From Syngnathus acus (lineage: Eukaryota; Chordata; Actinopteri; Syngnathiformes; Syngnathidae), in NCBI RefSeq assembly GCF_901709675.1, contig NC_051089.1, positions 11,399,976 to 11,463,975 on the forward strand: a DNA stretch of 64,000 bases, read 5' to 3'. Shown piece after piece: positions 39,813-52,347 of the stretch (position 1 is its first letter; every line of letters starts with the position of its first letter). The notes beneath the pieces are model-generated. The model did not search any database and was not told where the DNA came from. It saw only the letters and a list, made by a program, of their open reading frames with translations. Position numbers and translations under genes: made by a program.

Positions 39813-41299
39813 GCTGTGGCCACACGTCCTGTCACTTGGATGCCGCTTTGAATGATTGTTAAATCTCACAAGCAAATCGAAACCTTGGTTTATTAGACTA
39901 ATAGTCCCTTTGAATGATGGAAGCCTAAACATTTACGACAATGCACAAATATTTTTCCCCGTCATAATTCTCACTGTCATTTAAAGGTGACTTGTGCATT
40001 GCGACTGTTTCAAGTTGGCGACTGCAACGTTTTAATTGAACGGTTTAAAAAAAATTAACAGCCGTGAAATTCAACAACACACACAGCCTCTACTGTTTTA
40101 GTGTGCAAATTATTTGGTGCATCACAGAGAGAGGAGCAGAACCAAAAGCCGTATGTACTTATTCAGAGAGATGCCTACAAGCAATATGATGAAATGCACT
40201 TTTCCTCCTCCTCACAGCTATACTTTTTCTTCAAAAAGCTCCTGCTAAGTGAATCAAACTTGTAGATCTTCAAGAAAATGTAGTTTGTGGCACTTAGACT
40301 AAACAACTTTGGACTGAGATAGAACAATAATGGTTTTAATAGCAATATATGATGGTTCAAGGGCGAAGGTTTCTCTTGCAAAAGCGATACATTGGACTTG
40401 GACAGAGTGCGTAATATGTTTAGACAAGTGAGCCAGGTGCCCTTCATGCTCGTCAGTCCTAAAAAAAAAAAATCCTGACTATTTCTCCATTTTAGAGGCT
40501 AAGTTCAAGAGCTGCTTGGAGTCTCAACACACACAACAACCAATTTGAAATTACAAAAGTGATCGACGCAAAGGCAAATGAATTTAGTCTGGCGTTCATC
40601 AATAAAACGAGCGAATTTACCGCAAATTAAACGCACGTTTGAAATGAGCACACACCAAAAAAAAGAACATGCAGAAAGCGAGGAAGCATCCCAGATGAAG
40701 AAAATGTGCGCGAAGTTGGTGCGCTCTGCGTGCACTCCTCATGAGCCTGCTCTGCCATCACAACAATGTGCTGAATGGGCAGTCTAATTATACATGTGCC
40801 ATTTAGACGCGTGCATTTGGTGTCCACGACCACCTTACCTTATGTGGAAACTTCACGGCTGTGCACCACAAAGTGTTGTCAAACAAATAGCAATTGCATA
40901 AAGTTTGTGCGCAATTGAATTTTTTTTTTTTTTTTTTTTAACTTAAAGCCAGGGGGTGCTTTAAGGAGCCGGAGGAAATTTCTACCGAATTGCTCAAAAG
41001 CGAGCGAGTCGAAAAACGTTTTAATGTAAAACAATGGAAATGTTCAATTCAAGGTTATTCGTAATAGGTGGTTTTGTGTTTTGAAATAAATAGGATCACA
41101 AATTATTTTTGCTGCAATTACATTCCAAATGTTTAATTTATCACTAATCATGCGCAATTATCAGTCATCATAAAAAAACAATATCTGCGTTTTTACAACC
41201 CCAAAACGGACTTTAGTGCATACCGCAAATAAACATTTATTTTGACCTGACATGTAGTGATTAAATTTTGGGAAGCAGTCGTTCAAACTGTAAGAAAAC

Positions 41300-42760
41300 A
41301 TTTGGGGTTTTGTTTTGGTTAGTTTGAAGCTTATTTACACTTTTCACAAAGTTCAGCATGCCGTCGCCAGATCGCAGAGTTTCCGGCTTTTGCTCTTAAA
41401 TGGAGAAGCGTTGCATGTAGAATAACTGCGTCTTCTGTAAATGGGCAAGCACTGCGATTGTTCAATTTAATTTATGACTTGTGCATTCTTAACAGGTCAA
41501 TTCCCCCGACCTCTGGGAAACTGAAGGGAGAGCGCGTTCATTCCCAGGCTAAACGCGGACGATGTCCGTCATTTAAGAAGAAGAAAATAGGATGGCTTGA
41601 AAAAAAAAAAAAGAGTCTTGGGTTAAAGACAGTTGTGTACATAAGACACGATGAGATAGAATCGAACGGCGTGTGTGGTAATTCAGGCGCGTATTTATTC
41701 TCGATTTAAGCGCTATGGGTAAAGTTGCGTCGTACACGTGAAGTGCCAAAAAGTAACTTAAACACGTGCGACACGCGTCCTGGGTCAGGTGGGAAATGTC
41801 GCTGTCATTGACGTTGCGCGCCGCGAACAAGTTATGAGGTTGGGAGTTTCGAGCCGGTGTCCGCGTGTAATGTGTACGCTCGGCGACTCGGAGACAAAAT
41901 ACAGTAAAAAGTGAATTAAGTGACTTTAGATTGAAGTTTTCCGGGGACTTTACGGTTGGAGTGAACGCAAACGCTTCTGAGTCATCACTTGTCTCATGCG
42001 CACCAAGCTTGTTGTGGCTGTAGCAGTTTTTTTTCTTCATATTATTCATCTTTTTAACTGTTTGCAACAACATACAGTTTATTTAAGTAGTTTCTTTTCA
42101 GACCACGCCTCCTCTTAATTTTAAACCGGACTGGATGAACAAACAAGTGGACAACATGCGGAGGTAAGCAAGTAAAAGGCGTTGTTTACCTTGACGACGT
42201 AAGTCGAGGAGAACGCGGCGCGTGTGTCCTCTCCGTGTCGTAACAACAAAACAAGTGAATGAACGGTTCAAGTTAAAAAGTCTTCTTCTTTGTGTCAACG
42301 CGGCGCCTGCATCAGAATCGGGGGTCCCGCGTGCGCTCGCAGAAGTTGAGCTGTCCAAAAGTACAAGTATAGCTTTTGTTGCGCTCTTCTTTATCTCCCT
42401 CCCTCTTTTTCGAACTCTCTCTTGCTCTCTTGCTCTCGCTCTCTCTCTCAAGTCTCTCTCTCTCTATCTCTCTTTCTCAAGTCTCTCTTTCTCTCTCGCT
42501 CTCTCTCCAACTCTCTGTCCGTCTGTCTCTCTCTCACTCTTTGGTGCTGTCAATCTCGACAATCAATGCTCGCTACCATGTCGCAGGTATTCAAAGCATT
42601 CCCCCCACGCGAGACATCACAAAGTGAGTGGCCAGGGCATTGATCTGGAGGGAGGGAGAGCGGACTTCGTCCTCCTCTTCAACCCCCGACCCCCACCTTC
42701 TCCTCCTTCTCTCCCCCATCATCATCCTCCTCCCAAATGAGAGCGAGCGCGTCACTTTAA
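41300..42760 (-). promoter_or_regulatory. CpG- and GA-rich promoter-like zone, candidate sox6 promoter
   Basis: CpG dinucleotides become frequent between about 41.7 and 42.4 kb, in contrast to the AT-rich flanks. CACGTG E-box cores occur at about 41738 and 41763, with CRE-like TGACG steps. The zone 42379-42543 is almost pure pyrimidine on the plus strand, GA-rich on the minus strand, like a GA-rich 5' UTR. On the minus strand a first-exon-like segment ends at 42190 with TCAAG then donor GTAAAC. Position and strand fit a sox6 promoter with a non-coding first exon. No TATA box was identified. The plus strand also has splice-like signals (42102-42163), so divergent transcription is possible. Confidence 0.4.
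42379..42543. repeat. CT-rich low-complexity tract
   Basis: CTCT with scattered T and G interruptions, purine-rich on the minus strand. It lies inside the promoter-like zone. The leucine/serine-rich open frames here are artefacts. Confidence 0.9.
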
Positions 42761-43616
42761 TAAGATGACTAAAATGAAGCTTGCAGAGGACAGAAGTGAT
42801 GCATTAAAAAAAAAAAATCTAAACTGCAACAATCATGTAACACAGACTTGGAGTTCCATAGCAATATCGTGGTGTGCACAACGACGTCTTTTTTTTTGTT
42901 CTATCATTTTCTTGCAGCACAACTTGGTCAAAGTCATCAGAAGACGCTCTTTCTTGAGAATTTGGGCACTATAAACGTAAAGTGAAGCTGCCTGAAGCTT
43001 CAAAATGCGGCTCAACAATTTATCATATTTTAAGACATACCTTTCAACCGACGTGTGTTTCTATATTTGGTAACAAAACGTCACTTAATAACGGAACATA
43101 TTTGATCCATTTATTATTCTGTTACATTCCATAATCGCAACTGGAAATATTATTAAGAGCATGTCTTTGAAAAAACAGTGAATGGAAGTATTCACGCCAC
43201 AAAATGTTCCAAACGAGGGAATATTTCACCACAAAATATGAGTAATTTCGGATAATTCATGAGGATTTTTATTATTATCATTACAGTGCGTTTATTTGTA
43301 TCATTAAATTGCAAAACTTTCAAGTAACTATTTCAACTTTTAAGGTTTAATTACCATCACCAATTGTTGTCGTTCTACCCATTCAAATAAATTATTGATA
43401 ATTTTCAGATTTGCAGCAGACATTGACTAAAAGTATAATTAAGAGTTACATTTGTTTTTAGAATATCACCATTACCTCTCATTTTTCCAGATTGTGAAAG
43501 CACAAAATGCGTTCAATTCTATAAATGATCAGAAACTATTTGGGGGCGCGTACAAATGTCCGGACCCACAGGCAAAGTGACAACTCAAAATAAAGGAATA
43601 TCAAATAATTACTTAC

Positions 43617-43673
43617 AAATTGATGAACCATAAGGGGGAATAAATCTTGATTCTTGTCTGTAGTCACACACAA
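43617..43673 (-). other. candidate small exon, 57 bp
   Basis: A minus-strand segment with a very good acceptor (pyrimidine run CTCCTCTCTCTTTCAG, AG at 43675-43674) and donor GTAAGTAATT (from 43616). It is 57 bp long and one frame is open throughout (19 codons). It may be a 5' leader exon of sox6 or part of an unrecognised transcript. There is no homology evidence. Confidence 0.35.
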
Positions 43674-44587
43674 CTGAAAGAGAGAGGAGATGTGAAGAGA
43701 AAAAGGGAGAGGGATGAATATAGGCTACAACTCAAGGACACCACATCAGATCACAATTCTGCGCTTGCCTAATTTTCCCCTTAACGCACCAAGATCGGAT
43801 GTCCCAAAAACTGTAAACGCCTCACACGTGCATGGCCATGATCTCCCCACGTCCAAACCAAAGAACCTCAAAACCTTATAATATTATTGTGGAAAGAAAA
43901 TTAACTTTTTTTTTTAGCAGTTGCAAACCTGAAGACTCTCCTTATAAAATCTTGTAATTTGAAACGAACAAGTTTAGTAATTTTAGCAGCAATATAACCA
44001 GCATGCATGCATAAAAAGGAATTTATGCTGTAATTATTCCCATACAATTTACTTAGTTAGGACTTGATGCGCATCCTTTCTGATGCGAGTTTGACGTGCC
44101 TCATACGCCACCTTTTGGTCATTGTTGGTAATGTATTTAGACGCCCTTCAGCCTTGGTGAATGAGTGCAATTTATATAACATTTTTCACAGGGAGAACAG
44201 AGTGCGTCACATAATTATGGGATATAGTAATACTGTACATACAGCTCAAACGGAATTGTATATTATATTCTCTTAACGGCTATGTCAGTAGTTGTCAAAG
44301 TACGGTAGCAAAAAATGTCAAGATTTGCATTATTGTACAGGTGACTTTTTTATTAATCCAGAACAGTACATTTGCTTTCGCCTATTTTCGGACGTATTAA
44401 AGACCAAACCAGAGACTGGATTACAGTTCGTTCATGTTTGTGCATTCTCTGCACTGTCCATTTGAAAAGATGCCTGATTTTGAATGAAATGATGGAAATT
44501 AAAACCTGTTTTTAAAACTGCAATTTATCAACAAAATGAACAAACAGACAGACAGAGAGCGAGAGAGAGCGAGCGAGAGCGAGAGAC

Positions 44588-44744
<157 letters not shown>

Positions 44745-45610
44745 CTAGATGGATAGACAGACTGATGGACAGTATGGGATCCAGATAATAATGTATATAG
44801 AAGAACAAACTGAAAAGTTATTAACGAGGGCCTTTAAATTGACATCCAGCAGGTATTCTTTTGTTGATTTGAAATTTGAAGTCAATACAGCTGTTTAATT
44901 TAGAATGCAACCAAATGTTAAGGAAAGCAGAGAAATGATTTGACTATATAACGTCGTGATATTGATAGCTTCACACATGGTGCACGTGAAGCGGGAAAGA
45001 GAGTCCGGCATGTCGGGTGGGGGCAGTAATGTAGACACATTTGCATATCTTTATAATCCTTTGATGCATCTCGAAATGCAAGTCTAGCCCATAAATATTT
45101 GAAGAGGAGAGTGCATGGAAATCAACATTTTTGTTACAATAAATTAACATGTGTTCGTCTCCTGTTCTGCATGCTCAATGAGAGTGAGGATGAGCAGCAG
45201 CCCTCTACTTTCATTCCAGCCGACAGGTTTTGCTTTTTCAAGGAATAAAGCCGCTTCATACACAGTTGTTGAGATTCTTTACAATGAAGTCACGCTAAAC
45301 TATGAAATAGGTCAGTATGAGGTGTTGCTGTCATGACATGACCATTATAGTTTTTGATACAGCTGCTGTTGAGCCTATTGCTCCCTTTTTTTCTCTTTCT
45401 ATCTCTAACAGTTGCCCCACATGGTTCTGTTTGAGGTTTCCTCCTCAGAGAGAAATTTTCCTCAGCCAAGTGCTTGCTCATGTGGAGTTAAGGCGGTTTT
45501 TGAGAAGTGCGGTTCTTAACCTGCTCCATAAAGGGCCTCGAGATAACTCCAGCTGTGAATTGGTGGTGCTATATATATAGGACTTGAAACGCAAACATCA
45601 ATGGACTCAC

Positions 45611-45670
45611 CATGGAGATGGTGAGGAACAAGTCAGATGCACCGATATTGTGGATTTCAATCAAAAGCTT
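45611..45670 (-). other. candidate exon, 60 bp, probably 5' UTR of sox6
   Basis: The best exon candidate outside the two genes. It has a long pyrimidine tract, TTTCTTTCCCAG acceptor (AG at 45672-45671), 60 bp of sequence and the consensus donor ATG|GTGAGT (from 45610). One frame is open for 20 codons (KLLIEIHNIG...), but there is no family resemblance. If spliced to the sox6 start exon, that frame does not run into MSTKQ, and the frame that would contains a TGA. A sox6 5' UTR role is therefore more likely than an alternative N-terminus. Confidence 0.45.
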
Positions 45671-46164
45671 CTGGGAAAGAAAAAAAAAAAGTTAAACGAA
45701 CAAAACTAACAAGTTAAAATTCATCATCATAAGTTATCAAATCACAAAAAAATCAGCAAATTGTTTGAATTTCAACTCAATGAGCATTTTCTTTGGCTTT
45801 GTATCCATGCGGCCGAAAACGGTAATTTAAGTCAGAAAAACTTGAAAATATGGGATGACTGACATTTATGGAAACAATGAATTAGCACAAAAAAACAAGT
45901 AAGTACGTCACACACTACGGCACGATGAGACTTTTTTTCAGAGTACAAATTTGAGTTCTCGTCAATACCGCAAACCAAAACTGGAAATCTTGTTTTGCAG
46001 TTGTTATTGGAAAATATGCTCTATTTTAAATTATTTGTATGGAATTAAATATGGTTGAAAAAGAATATTGAACAATTGTTTTACTCACAGATTTTAAGAG
46101 CAACAACTAACATTTTATTATTTTATTTATTGTGTTTTATCATTTAATTGGAGATGTATTCCGC

Positions 46165-46230
46165 ATTGCACTTTGTTACACCTGCAGTTCAGTTGATCTA
46201 TAAAGTGTACTATGAAGTTGAATTGAGTAT
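46165..46230 (+). mobile_element. LINE-like 3' tail with GAATT-type repeats
   Basis: GCACTTTGTTACACCTGCAG followed by TATAAAGTGTACTATGAAG and TTGAATTGAG. It resembles the decayed 3' end of a fish non-LTR element (...TATAAATAAAGTTGAATTGA). Fragment only. Confidence 0.35.
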
Positions 46231-47410
46231 TAATTACTTGTATTGATGATGTTATAATGTCATTTAAACATTGGCTATAAAGTTCATATTACATTGGTGG
46301 TAGTTTAAACAACAATTATCGCATCATCGAAACAACTGTTTTGAAATGGAAGCAATGTGAACGTAAACCAGAGTCACGGATTGGTTTGACTTTGGAGCTT
46401 CTAATGTCCATGGTAGCTTTCTTCGTAAATAAAACCAAGCAGCAGCAGTGTCTCTTCTAGTTGAACACTGATTTTTTTTTTTATTATGCCAGCTATTCAG
46501 CCGTTGCTCCCCTCAGGATTGCTTTTTACAGACATTTTTAATGTATATTGCTGTATTCAATCAGCGGTGCACTCATTTGCCTGCTGTAGTAGTGCGTGGC
46601 TGACAAGGAGAATTAAAGAGGCGGGAGGGAAAGGACATTTTTGCTGCTCTGCTCCACATTTACCACTAAGCCACCGAGCGGGATAAGTGATGTGAAAATG
46701 AAGGGATGCGTCGTCATTTGAGATTTGTAGTTTCTGAATATAAATGCAGGCTGTGGCTTCGTTGTTCTGCAGTTCACAGCGCTTTGATATTTTTTATGGG
46801 GTGAAAAGTGTAAACGTTTGTTTACCGAGAGCTTCTTCAAGCACCATCAAGCACTCGTGGACACGTTGACCCACCAGCAGGACTCACAGAAGTCATGCAA
46901 GGGCCCATCACCATCGGTGAGGGGAAAACCCCGACGACTTTGTCACTAGCAAATGCAAAGTTATGCAATTAACCGAGACGGCATCTGCACACATGCTAAT
47001 CATCCGCCTTGCAAAGTGGGACGCTCTGTTCTTATTTGTTGACCCAAATCCCTCACTTGTAACTCTGAAGTTCATCAAAGTTTAGTCAGAATCTAATATT
47101 TCCTTTCAAGTGAACAGACACGCACTGATTAGTCGTGTTGAAATTAAAAAAAATAAAAAAGTGCAACATGCCAATTTTAATTACTGTATATGGTTTTGGG
47201 GGACGTCCTTACACAGCCCCGGCCGGGCAAGCAAATATCAACGTCTGCGTCACTCATGACTGTTTTGGGTCATTGTCTTGTTGCACGATGAAGCTTCTCC
47301 TAATTAGGTCAGATGAACTTTAAATTCTGTACAAAATGGTTTCGTAGACTTTAGAATATATTGTGTTGCTGCCTTCATCACCTTAATTTAATATCGGTTC
47401 CAATACATAC

Positions 47411-47449
47411 CTTAAAAAAAGGTGCTCTGCCTTGAGTTGTTTTCCACAC
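47411..47449 (-). other. candidate micro-exon, 39 bp
   Basis: Minus strand, acceptor TTTACTCACAG (AG at 47451-47450), donor AAG|GTATGT (from 47410), 39 bp, open in frame as VWKTTQGRAPFFK. It lies between two other exon candidates on the same strand. The acceptor's pyrimidine tract is only moderate, so chance is a real alternative. Confidence 0.25.
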
Positions 47450-47700
47450 CTGTGAGTAAATGAACTAAAAGTTGGATTTTTGTCTCTTGTTCATCTTATG
47501 ATCGAAAACCCAGATTTTTTTCAATTTATATATAAAAGAATACGTGACATTTTTCATAAAACAAAGAAAATGTCACCTTGTACCGAACCACGTTACAGAA
47601 AGTCTGCAAGCTTAATACTAACACATAATGGGACATTGAGTAGACAGGCTTGTGAAACTAGCATCAAAACTCTGCGAAAAAAATGAATGCTTCAGCTTAC

Positions 47701-47780
47701 CTGCGAGGGTCTTCTGCTTCCTCATCGAATCTTAGTTTAGCATGTCATTGGTGGGTGGACCAGAAGGAGCAGCACAATAC
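47701..47780 (-). other. candidate 5' UTR exon, 80 bp
   Basis: Minus strand, acceptor GATTCTACAG (AG at 47782-47781) and strong donor CGCAG|GTAAGC (from 47700). All three frames are too short or interrupted to suggest coding. An ATG (ATGAGGAAG) near the 3' end could start a short upstream open frame. The surrounding 46.9-47.8 kb is less repetitive than its neighbours. Most likely a distal leader exon of sox6, if real. Confidence 0.4.
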
Positions 47781-49557
47781 CTGTAGAATCATCATGATGC
47801 ACAACTGTTTATTGACAACGTAATTACATAATGTTATTACCAGCCAATGTGTGCTTAACCAAGTTTCTTTTTGTCCGCTTATTACAATTGAGAACAAGCA
47901 GAGTTGTTCTGCAGCTCTTAACGTGTATGTAAGTTCTTAATGGGATTTTGCATGAGTATTTTTCTTGATGTAACAAAGACTGATGTGTTGTAGATCTCCA
48001 GCTGCATTTATTGTCTTTTCAAGGGAGTCGCTAAATGAAGTAAATTTCACTTGGCTCAGCCTGCGTGTGTGCATTTGTGTGTGTGTGTGTGCGCAGCTGA
48101 TTAAAGAGGGGGCTCTGGGGCATTTGCCTCATTTACAAAGCAATTGCTTTTATGTGGGAAGAAAAAAAAAGCCCCGCTCACTGTAGGTATTGTAAAAGCC
48201 TGCCGTTTAAGGAGCAAGAGATTAATTCATTGTTTAATGTAACGCGGCACCTTTTCAATACACACTTATTGATGTGCAGTATGTCTGAGGGTAGCGCATG
48301 ATTTCATATTCAATATCGTTGTATTCTTCCCCAAGGGTGATAGATAGTAGGCTTCGACGCTCTGCTTTGTAATAAGATGTTTTAAAAATGATATTGTTTT
48401 ATTTTTCACAAAAAGTCGGCATTGAGCACGACTACAATCCTGCTCTCCTCCATTCTTTTTTATAGCAGGCTGTGAGAATATTCACAGATTCCAAGCTCTT
48501 CAATTATTCAGCAAATCACTATTCCGTTTCTTACATATTAAAAAATGTACAGTGTGTGAAGCTTGGAAATGATAAAACAGCATAATATACTGTTTCAAAA
48601 TCAAAGCACCTATTGCATCGGCCTCCTTGGTTTTGTGTTTGTACAATTGGACTACAATGAGGATCCCCGCCGCGTGCAAAGGAAGCGCCAGCTGTGTTTC
48701 TTAATCCCCAAACGTTGACAGCGAGTAACAATTGTATTTATTCCGAGGAATCACTGGCAACGAAACACTTCAGTTTCTCTTTGGGGAAAAGCGCTGCCTT
48801 AATACAAATGCAGTGAACAATTTCCACGCGAGAGCAAGGTCGCAAAATCCTCCGCCTGGCCTCCGTAGGAAAGAATAAAAAGCTTTCAACTGAATGTCAA
48901 GAGCTCTATAAACACTCGCATGAGTCACTTCTGTTATACTTTATTTATCACCTTCATTTCCATTTCTACAAAAACCTGGCTCCAGCATAAAAGAAAGAGC
49001 TTGTAAGGAAAGCCAGCATCATGTGTCTTAGTTTCATGTGAGAGCATTTCCGAAGCCAAAAAGTATTTAGTCAGGCATTACGGTGGGAGGCCTTGATTGT
49101 GTTTAACAGAACATGACCCAATTAGCATAATAGGCCCCTCTTCCATTCCCTTTGAAGTCCAGAGCACGGAATAACAAATGTACATGAACCAGCGGCCAAA
49201 CGTCAATACATGGAGATGCCACAAAGCTCGTGGGAGGCCTTGAATGCATTTCTGCACAAGGAGGGGGAAAAACATCCTCCTTTTTTTAGATTGCCGAATA
49301 AGCAAAATGGAGCCTGTGCGGGGTCTTCTTGCCACCAGGGCCAGTGGGCGCTGTGGGGCCTCTATCTTGCAGGCGGTGAAGGAGGAGGGAGAGAGGATGT
49401 GGCTGCACCCACTGTGGAGCTGAGGGAGGTGCATCCTCCCTCTCAGGTGCTTTCAAAGCGCACCACGCTGCAGACCACACTATGTCATTAGTGGCCAATT
49501 AACGATAAAAGTGGGAGGGGCGGAGAACTCTGTGGCTGTGCGCATGAAAGGAGGCTG

Positions 49558-49760
49558 CAGTGGTGCCTTGGCTTACAAACTTAAGTTTGTTCCATGACTA
49601 CGCTCGTAACAAGGAAACGCTCATCGGTTCCAATTCAAATAAACGGGAAGGCCATCAATCCGTTCCATCTCCCCAAATAACCAATTTTATGTTCCATATT
49701 TTTAATAAAGGCAAATAGCACCGTATTGTATGGTTTGAAACATATCAAAACACAATACGT
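49558..49760. mobile_element. interspersed repeat beginning CAGTGGTGCC
   Basis: Starts CAGTGGTGCCTTGGCTTACA and continues with GTTCCA...CCATCAATCCGTTCCA, a pattern recognised from a common fish MITE-like repeat. A more decayed relative lies at 28470. The right end was not identified, so the end coordinate is approximate. Confidence 0.55.
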
Positions 49761-50586
49761 GAGAATGTAAAGAAATAAACTGATTTAATAGAAAGTAATA
49801 ACTGTACAATGGGACAAGCCTCTAAATCACAATATCAAAAACTGTGCAGCTTTTTCCTAATTCTTTTCATGCTTATTGATGCTGTTTACTCTTTTTCTAT
49901 ATTTCTGACAATTCATAAGTTACAGTACTTTCCACTGTAATGAGGTTTGCAGGTCAAAAATTCACTCCTTCTTTGATCACTTACATCTTACAGAATCTTT
50001 GCCATGTGAAAACAACCATCAGGGTCTGACACCAAATTGAACTACATGTCTGCTCAGGCTATATGACTCATCCAACCCTGCTTAACGGGCCATTGTATTT
50101 GTGTGGTACACTCTTTCTTTGTTTAAACAGACTAATAACGTTAATTATGATATGCAGTTATAATATGGTAGTCGTTCATGATGCGAATATGTACATTGCA
50201 TACGCCCCCCCCCCCTTCCACGCCCCATAAATTGACCTGATGACATCCAGAAGGTACAAAAGTGATGCGTGTGTATTCCAGCGACAAAACCTGTATTGTC
50301 ACCGTACGTCTTGGAAGCTGTCGGACCACAAGTACTCTGAGATAGTTTTCTTACTGCAGCGTTTGATTACAAATTAATGTAGAAGTGCTGTTCGCAGGTT
50401 ACTTTTGATGGTCATGTGACAAGTGAGGCAGTGAAAGATGCTGTAGTGAAATAAAAAACTGAAAAGGTGTCACTTCTATAGAGTCGTGATTCATTTGCAG
50501 ATTTCATTTCTTTAATCACATCCCGTAAAAAAAAGACCTACAGCAAGGTGTCATTTCATTTAAGTTTTATAATAAATTAAATGGAG

Positions 50587-50654
50587 TATTTGGATATTTT
50601 TATCCAGAATCTTAAATGACTATTTGGATATTTTTATCCAGAATCTTAAATGAC
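50587..50654. repeat. 34-bp perfect tandem duplication
   Basis: The units 50587-50620 and 50621-50654 are identical (start TATTTGGATATTTTTATCCA, end CTTAAATGAC), so the duplication is recent. Confidence 0.95.
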
Positions 50655-51707
50655 ATGCGTTTGTGCCTTAGAAGCACAAGATGGCCCACAGTTGAAGTAA
50701 AATACAAGAAACTAAGATGCAGAGTGGCTTTGGCTAAGGAGTGCAATTGCATTAATGATGTATCCATATTGTGGACGCTTTGAACATGTTACAGAAAAGG
50801 ACCGTTGAAGTCTGATGCGTTATTAATAAATAGCAGATTTAATATCTAAACCGGCAAGTACCGTAAAAATACCATAACACACTTGTCCCACTGTCATGTA
50901 CTGTAATCCAAAATACAGTACTATGCTGTTAAAATAAATTACAGAAGGTGCTTTGTAAAATAAATACTGGCGTCCCTGCTGCCTGTAATTTATTCTTTTT
51001 TTTTTTTTTTTTTTAACAGAGAAATTCTTTACCGTGCACATACAGTCCTGACCAAAGTTTGTGTCAATGGCTTTAATGGACACATTTGAATGAACGGCTT
51101 TTGTGCGAGCTTCACAGTCACACAAAATATACTGTGTGTAATGTTATTCCAACCGGAAATAGGCAAAAATAAAAGCTACAAGAAGACTATCTGTTATTTT
51201 GCTAGATATGTACAGGATATTATTTGTAAATCATCCCACCCCCCCCACAAAATCGACTTTCTTTGCAGTAAAAATCTACAGTCATGACAGATTTAGTCCC
51301 TCTTGGTTTTGACATCAACAAATATTAATTCATGGCCAACTCAAAAATATTTCAGTCCTCAAAGTGCAATCGCATATATAGAAAAAATATATGTTTTAAG
51401 AGTTCAGTGCTGCAGATTTCTTTTGGAAACCAAAAATCCATTCAGAGGTTGTTGGTGCTGTATGAGAAGATTAAATGTTCTACATTCATCTAGTGATGGA
51501 TACAAATATATCCAGGATCAGTTCTAAGCTTGTTGTCTAATAGGATCCTGCCGTTTGTTGCCATTGTCATAGAGGACCTCAGTGTCCAGAAATTGCTTGA
51601 GCTGAAAAAGACAGAGACAACACATAAAAGAAATGAATACGGAAGAGGATTTTTTAGGCTATTTAACCGCAAAGAGCAGCATATGTTTTTTGTTTTTTTA
51701 AAAGGTC

Positions 51708-51901
51708 TTTATTTAAGAAGGGGCCTTCAATGGTGCAAACGCTTGAGGAGCAAGGGAGAACTTCGACACATCAATCAGGTGTGTGCTTATTTGCATGACA
51801 CACTCATAAAGCAAAGCAAATAGTTTATAAACGGTATTGTAAGATATAAATATAAAATCCTACTAACAGAAAAAAAATTAAACTGAAATGCAGTTTTTAT
51901 T
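51708..51901 (-). terminator. plekha7: poly(A) signals of plekha7
   Basis: Two AATAAA hexamers on the minus strand downstream of the long-isoform stop: 51896-51901 (about 450 nt after the stop) and 51708-51713 (about 635 nt after it). The first is preceded by a (CA)n run in the transcript. Which one is used cannot be told from sequence. Confidence 0.55.
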
Positions 51902-51910
51902 AATACATTG

Positions 51911-51943
<33 letters not shown>

Positions 51944-52347
51944 CATAAAGGTCGATTAATCGATTGGGCTCTAGAAAGCCATAAAAGAGATCACTTGAAA
52001 AAAATTCTCAATTTTGCAAAAGATAACACTCAAATGTGTCAATCACGACAATGCTGGGAGTATTGTTTTCCCCACCAGCACAGACGCGGAGCACATCGGA
52101 ATGCAGCTGTGTCAACTAGCCAACAGTTTAGATGTTAAATCACTCAGCGACTCTTCTGTTGATTACAAACATCTTCTTTTGTCAACCACTCACAAATGTT
52201 TGATCGAAAGCACAATTTGCACACAATTATCATCACAGTGGGAAAAGAAGCTGTCGAGCAGTATTGTACGGAACAGCTAGCGCATGCAGACGTCCACATA
52301 CATGCATGCAAGAAAACGTGGAGTTGGGCCTTACTTTTTTTCTTGTA
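51880..52347 (-). other. plekha7: plekha7 3' UTR (long isoform)
   Basis: The sequence runs from the TAA at 52350-52348 to just past the first AATAAA. It includes a (GT)n microsatellite (51912-51942; CA in the transcript). The plus-strand open frames across it (51530-51823, 52014-52280) have no family resemblance. Confidence 0.6.
51912..51942. repeat. (GT)n microsatellite in plekha7 3' UTR
   Basis: A pure GT run of about 31 bp, next to the first poly(A) signal; it reads CA in the transcript. Confidence 0.97.

Larger units (their letters stand above)
47781..51695. other. intergenic spacer between plekha7 3' end and sox6 upstream region
   Basis: No recognisable gene. In mammals C11orf58 sits between SOX6 and PLEKHA7; I searched here for its conserved start and its acidic C-terminal part and saw neither. 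It contains a MITE relic (49558-49760), a 34-bp tandem duplication (50587-50654) and homopolymer runs (C at about 50207-50215, T at about 50997-51014). The open frames at 49078-49498 on both strands are unconvincing. Confidence 0.6.

Noticed and set aside
41573-42073. Minus-strand open frame of 166 codons
   Set aside because: The longest non-repeat frame outside the known genes, but low-complexity in places (Phe run from poly-T), no domain, and it overlaps the CpG-rich zone where stop codons are rarer.
42222-42740. Plus-strand open frame of 172 codons, rich in Leu/Ser
   Set aside because: Made by the CT-rich low-complexity tract in the promoter-like zone; composition is repeat-driven and there is no recognisable domain.
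46886-46947. Minus-strand segment with acceptor TTTGCTAG and donor GTGAGT
   Set aside because: The acceptor ends in TAG with a short pyrimidine tract and there is no other support; weaker than the four exon candidates reported.
47781-51695. C11orf58 (SMAP) homologue expected from mammalian gene order
   Set aside because: Neither its conserved N-terminal motif nor its acidic C-terminal region could be found on either strand.
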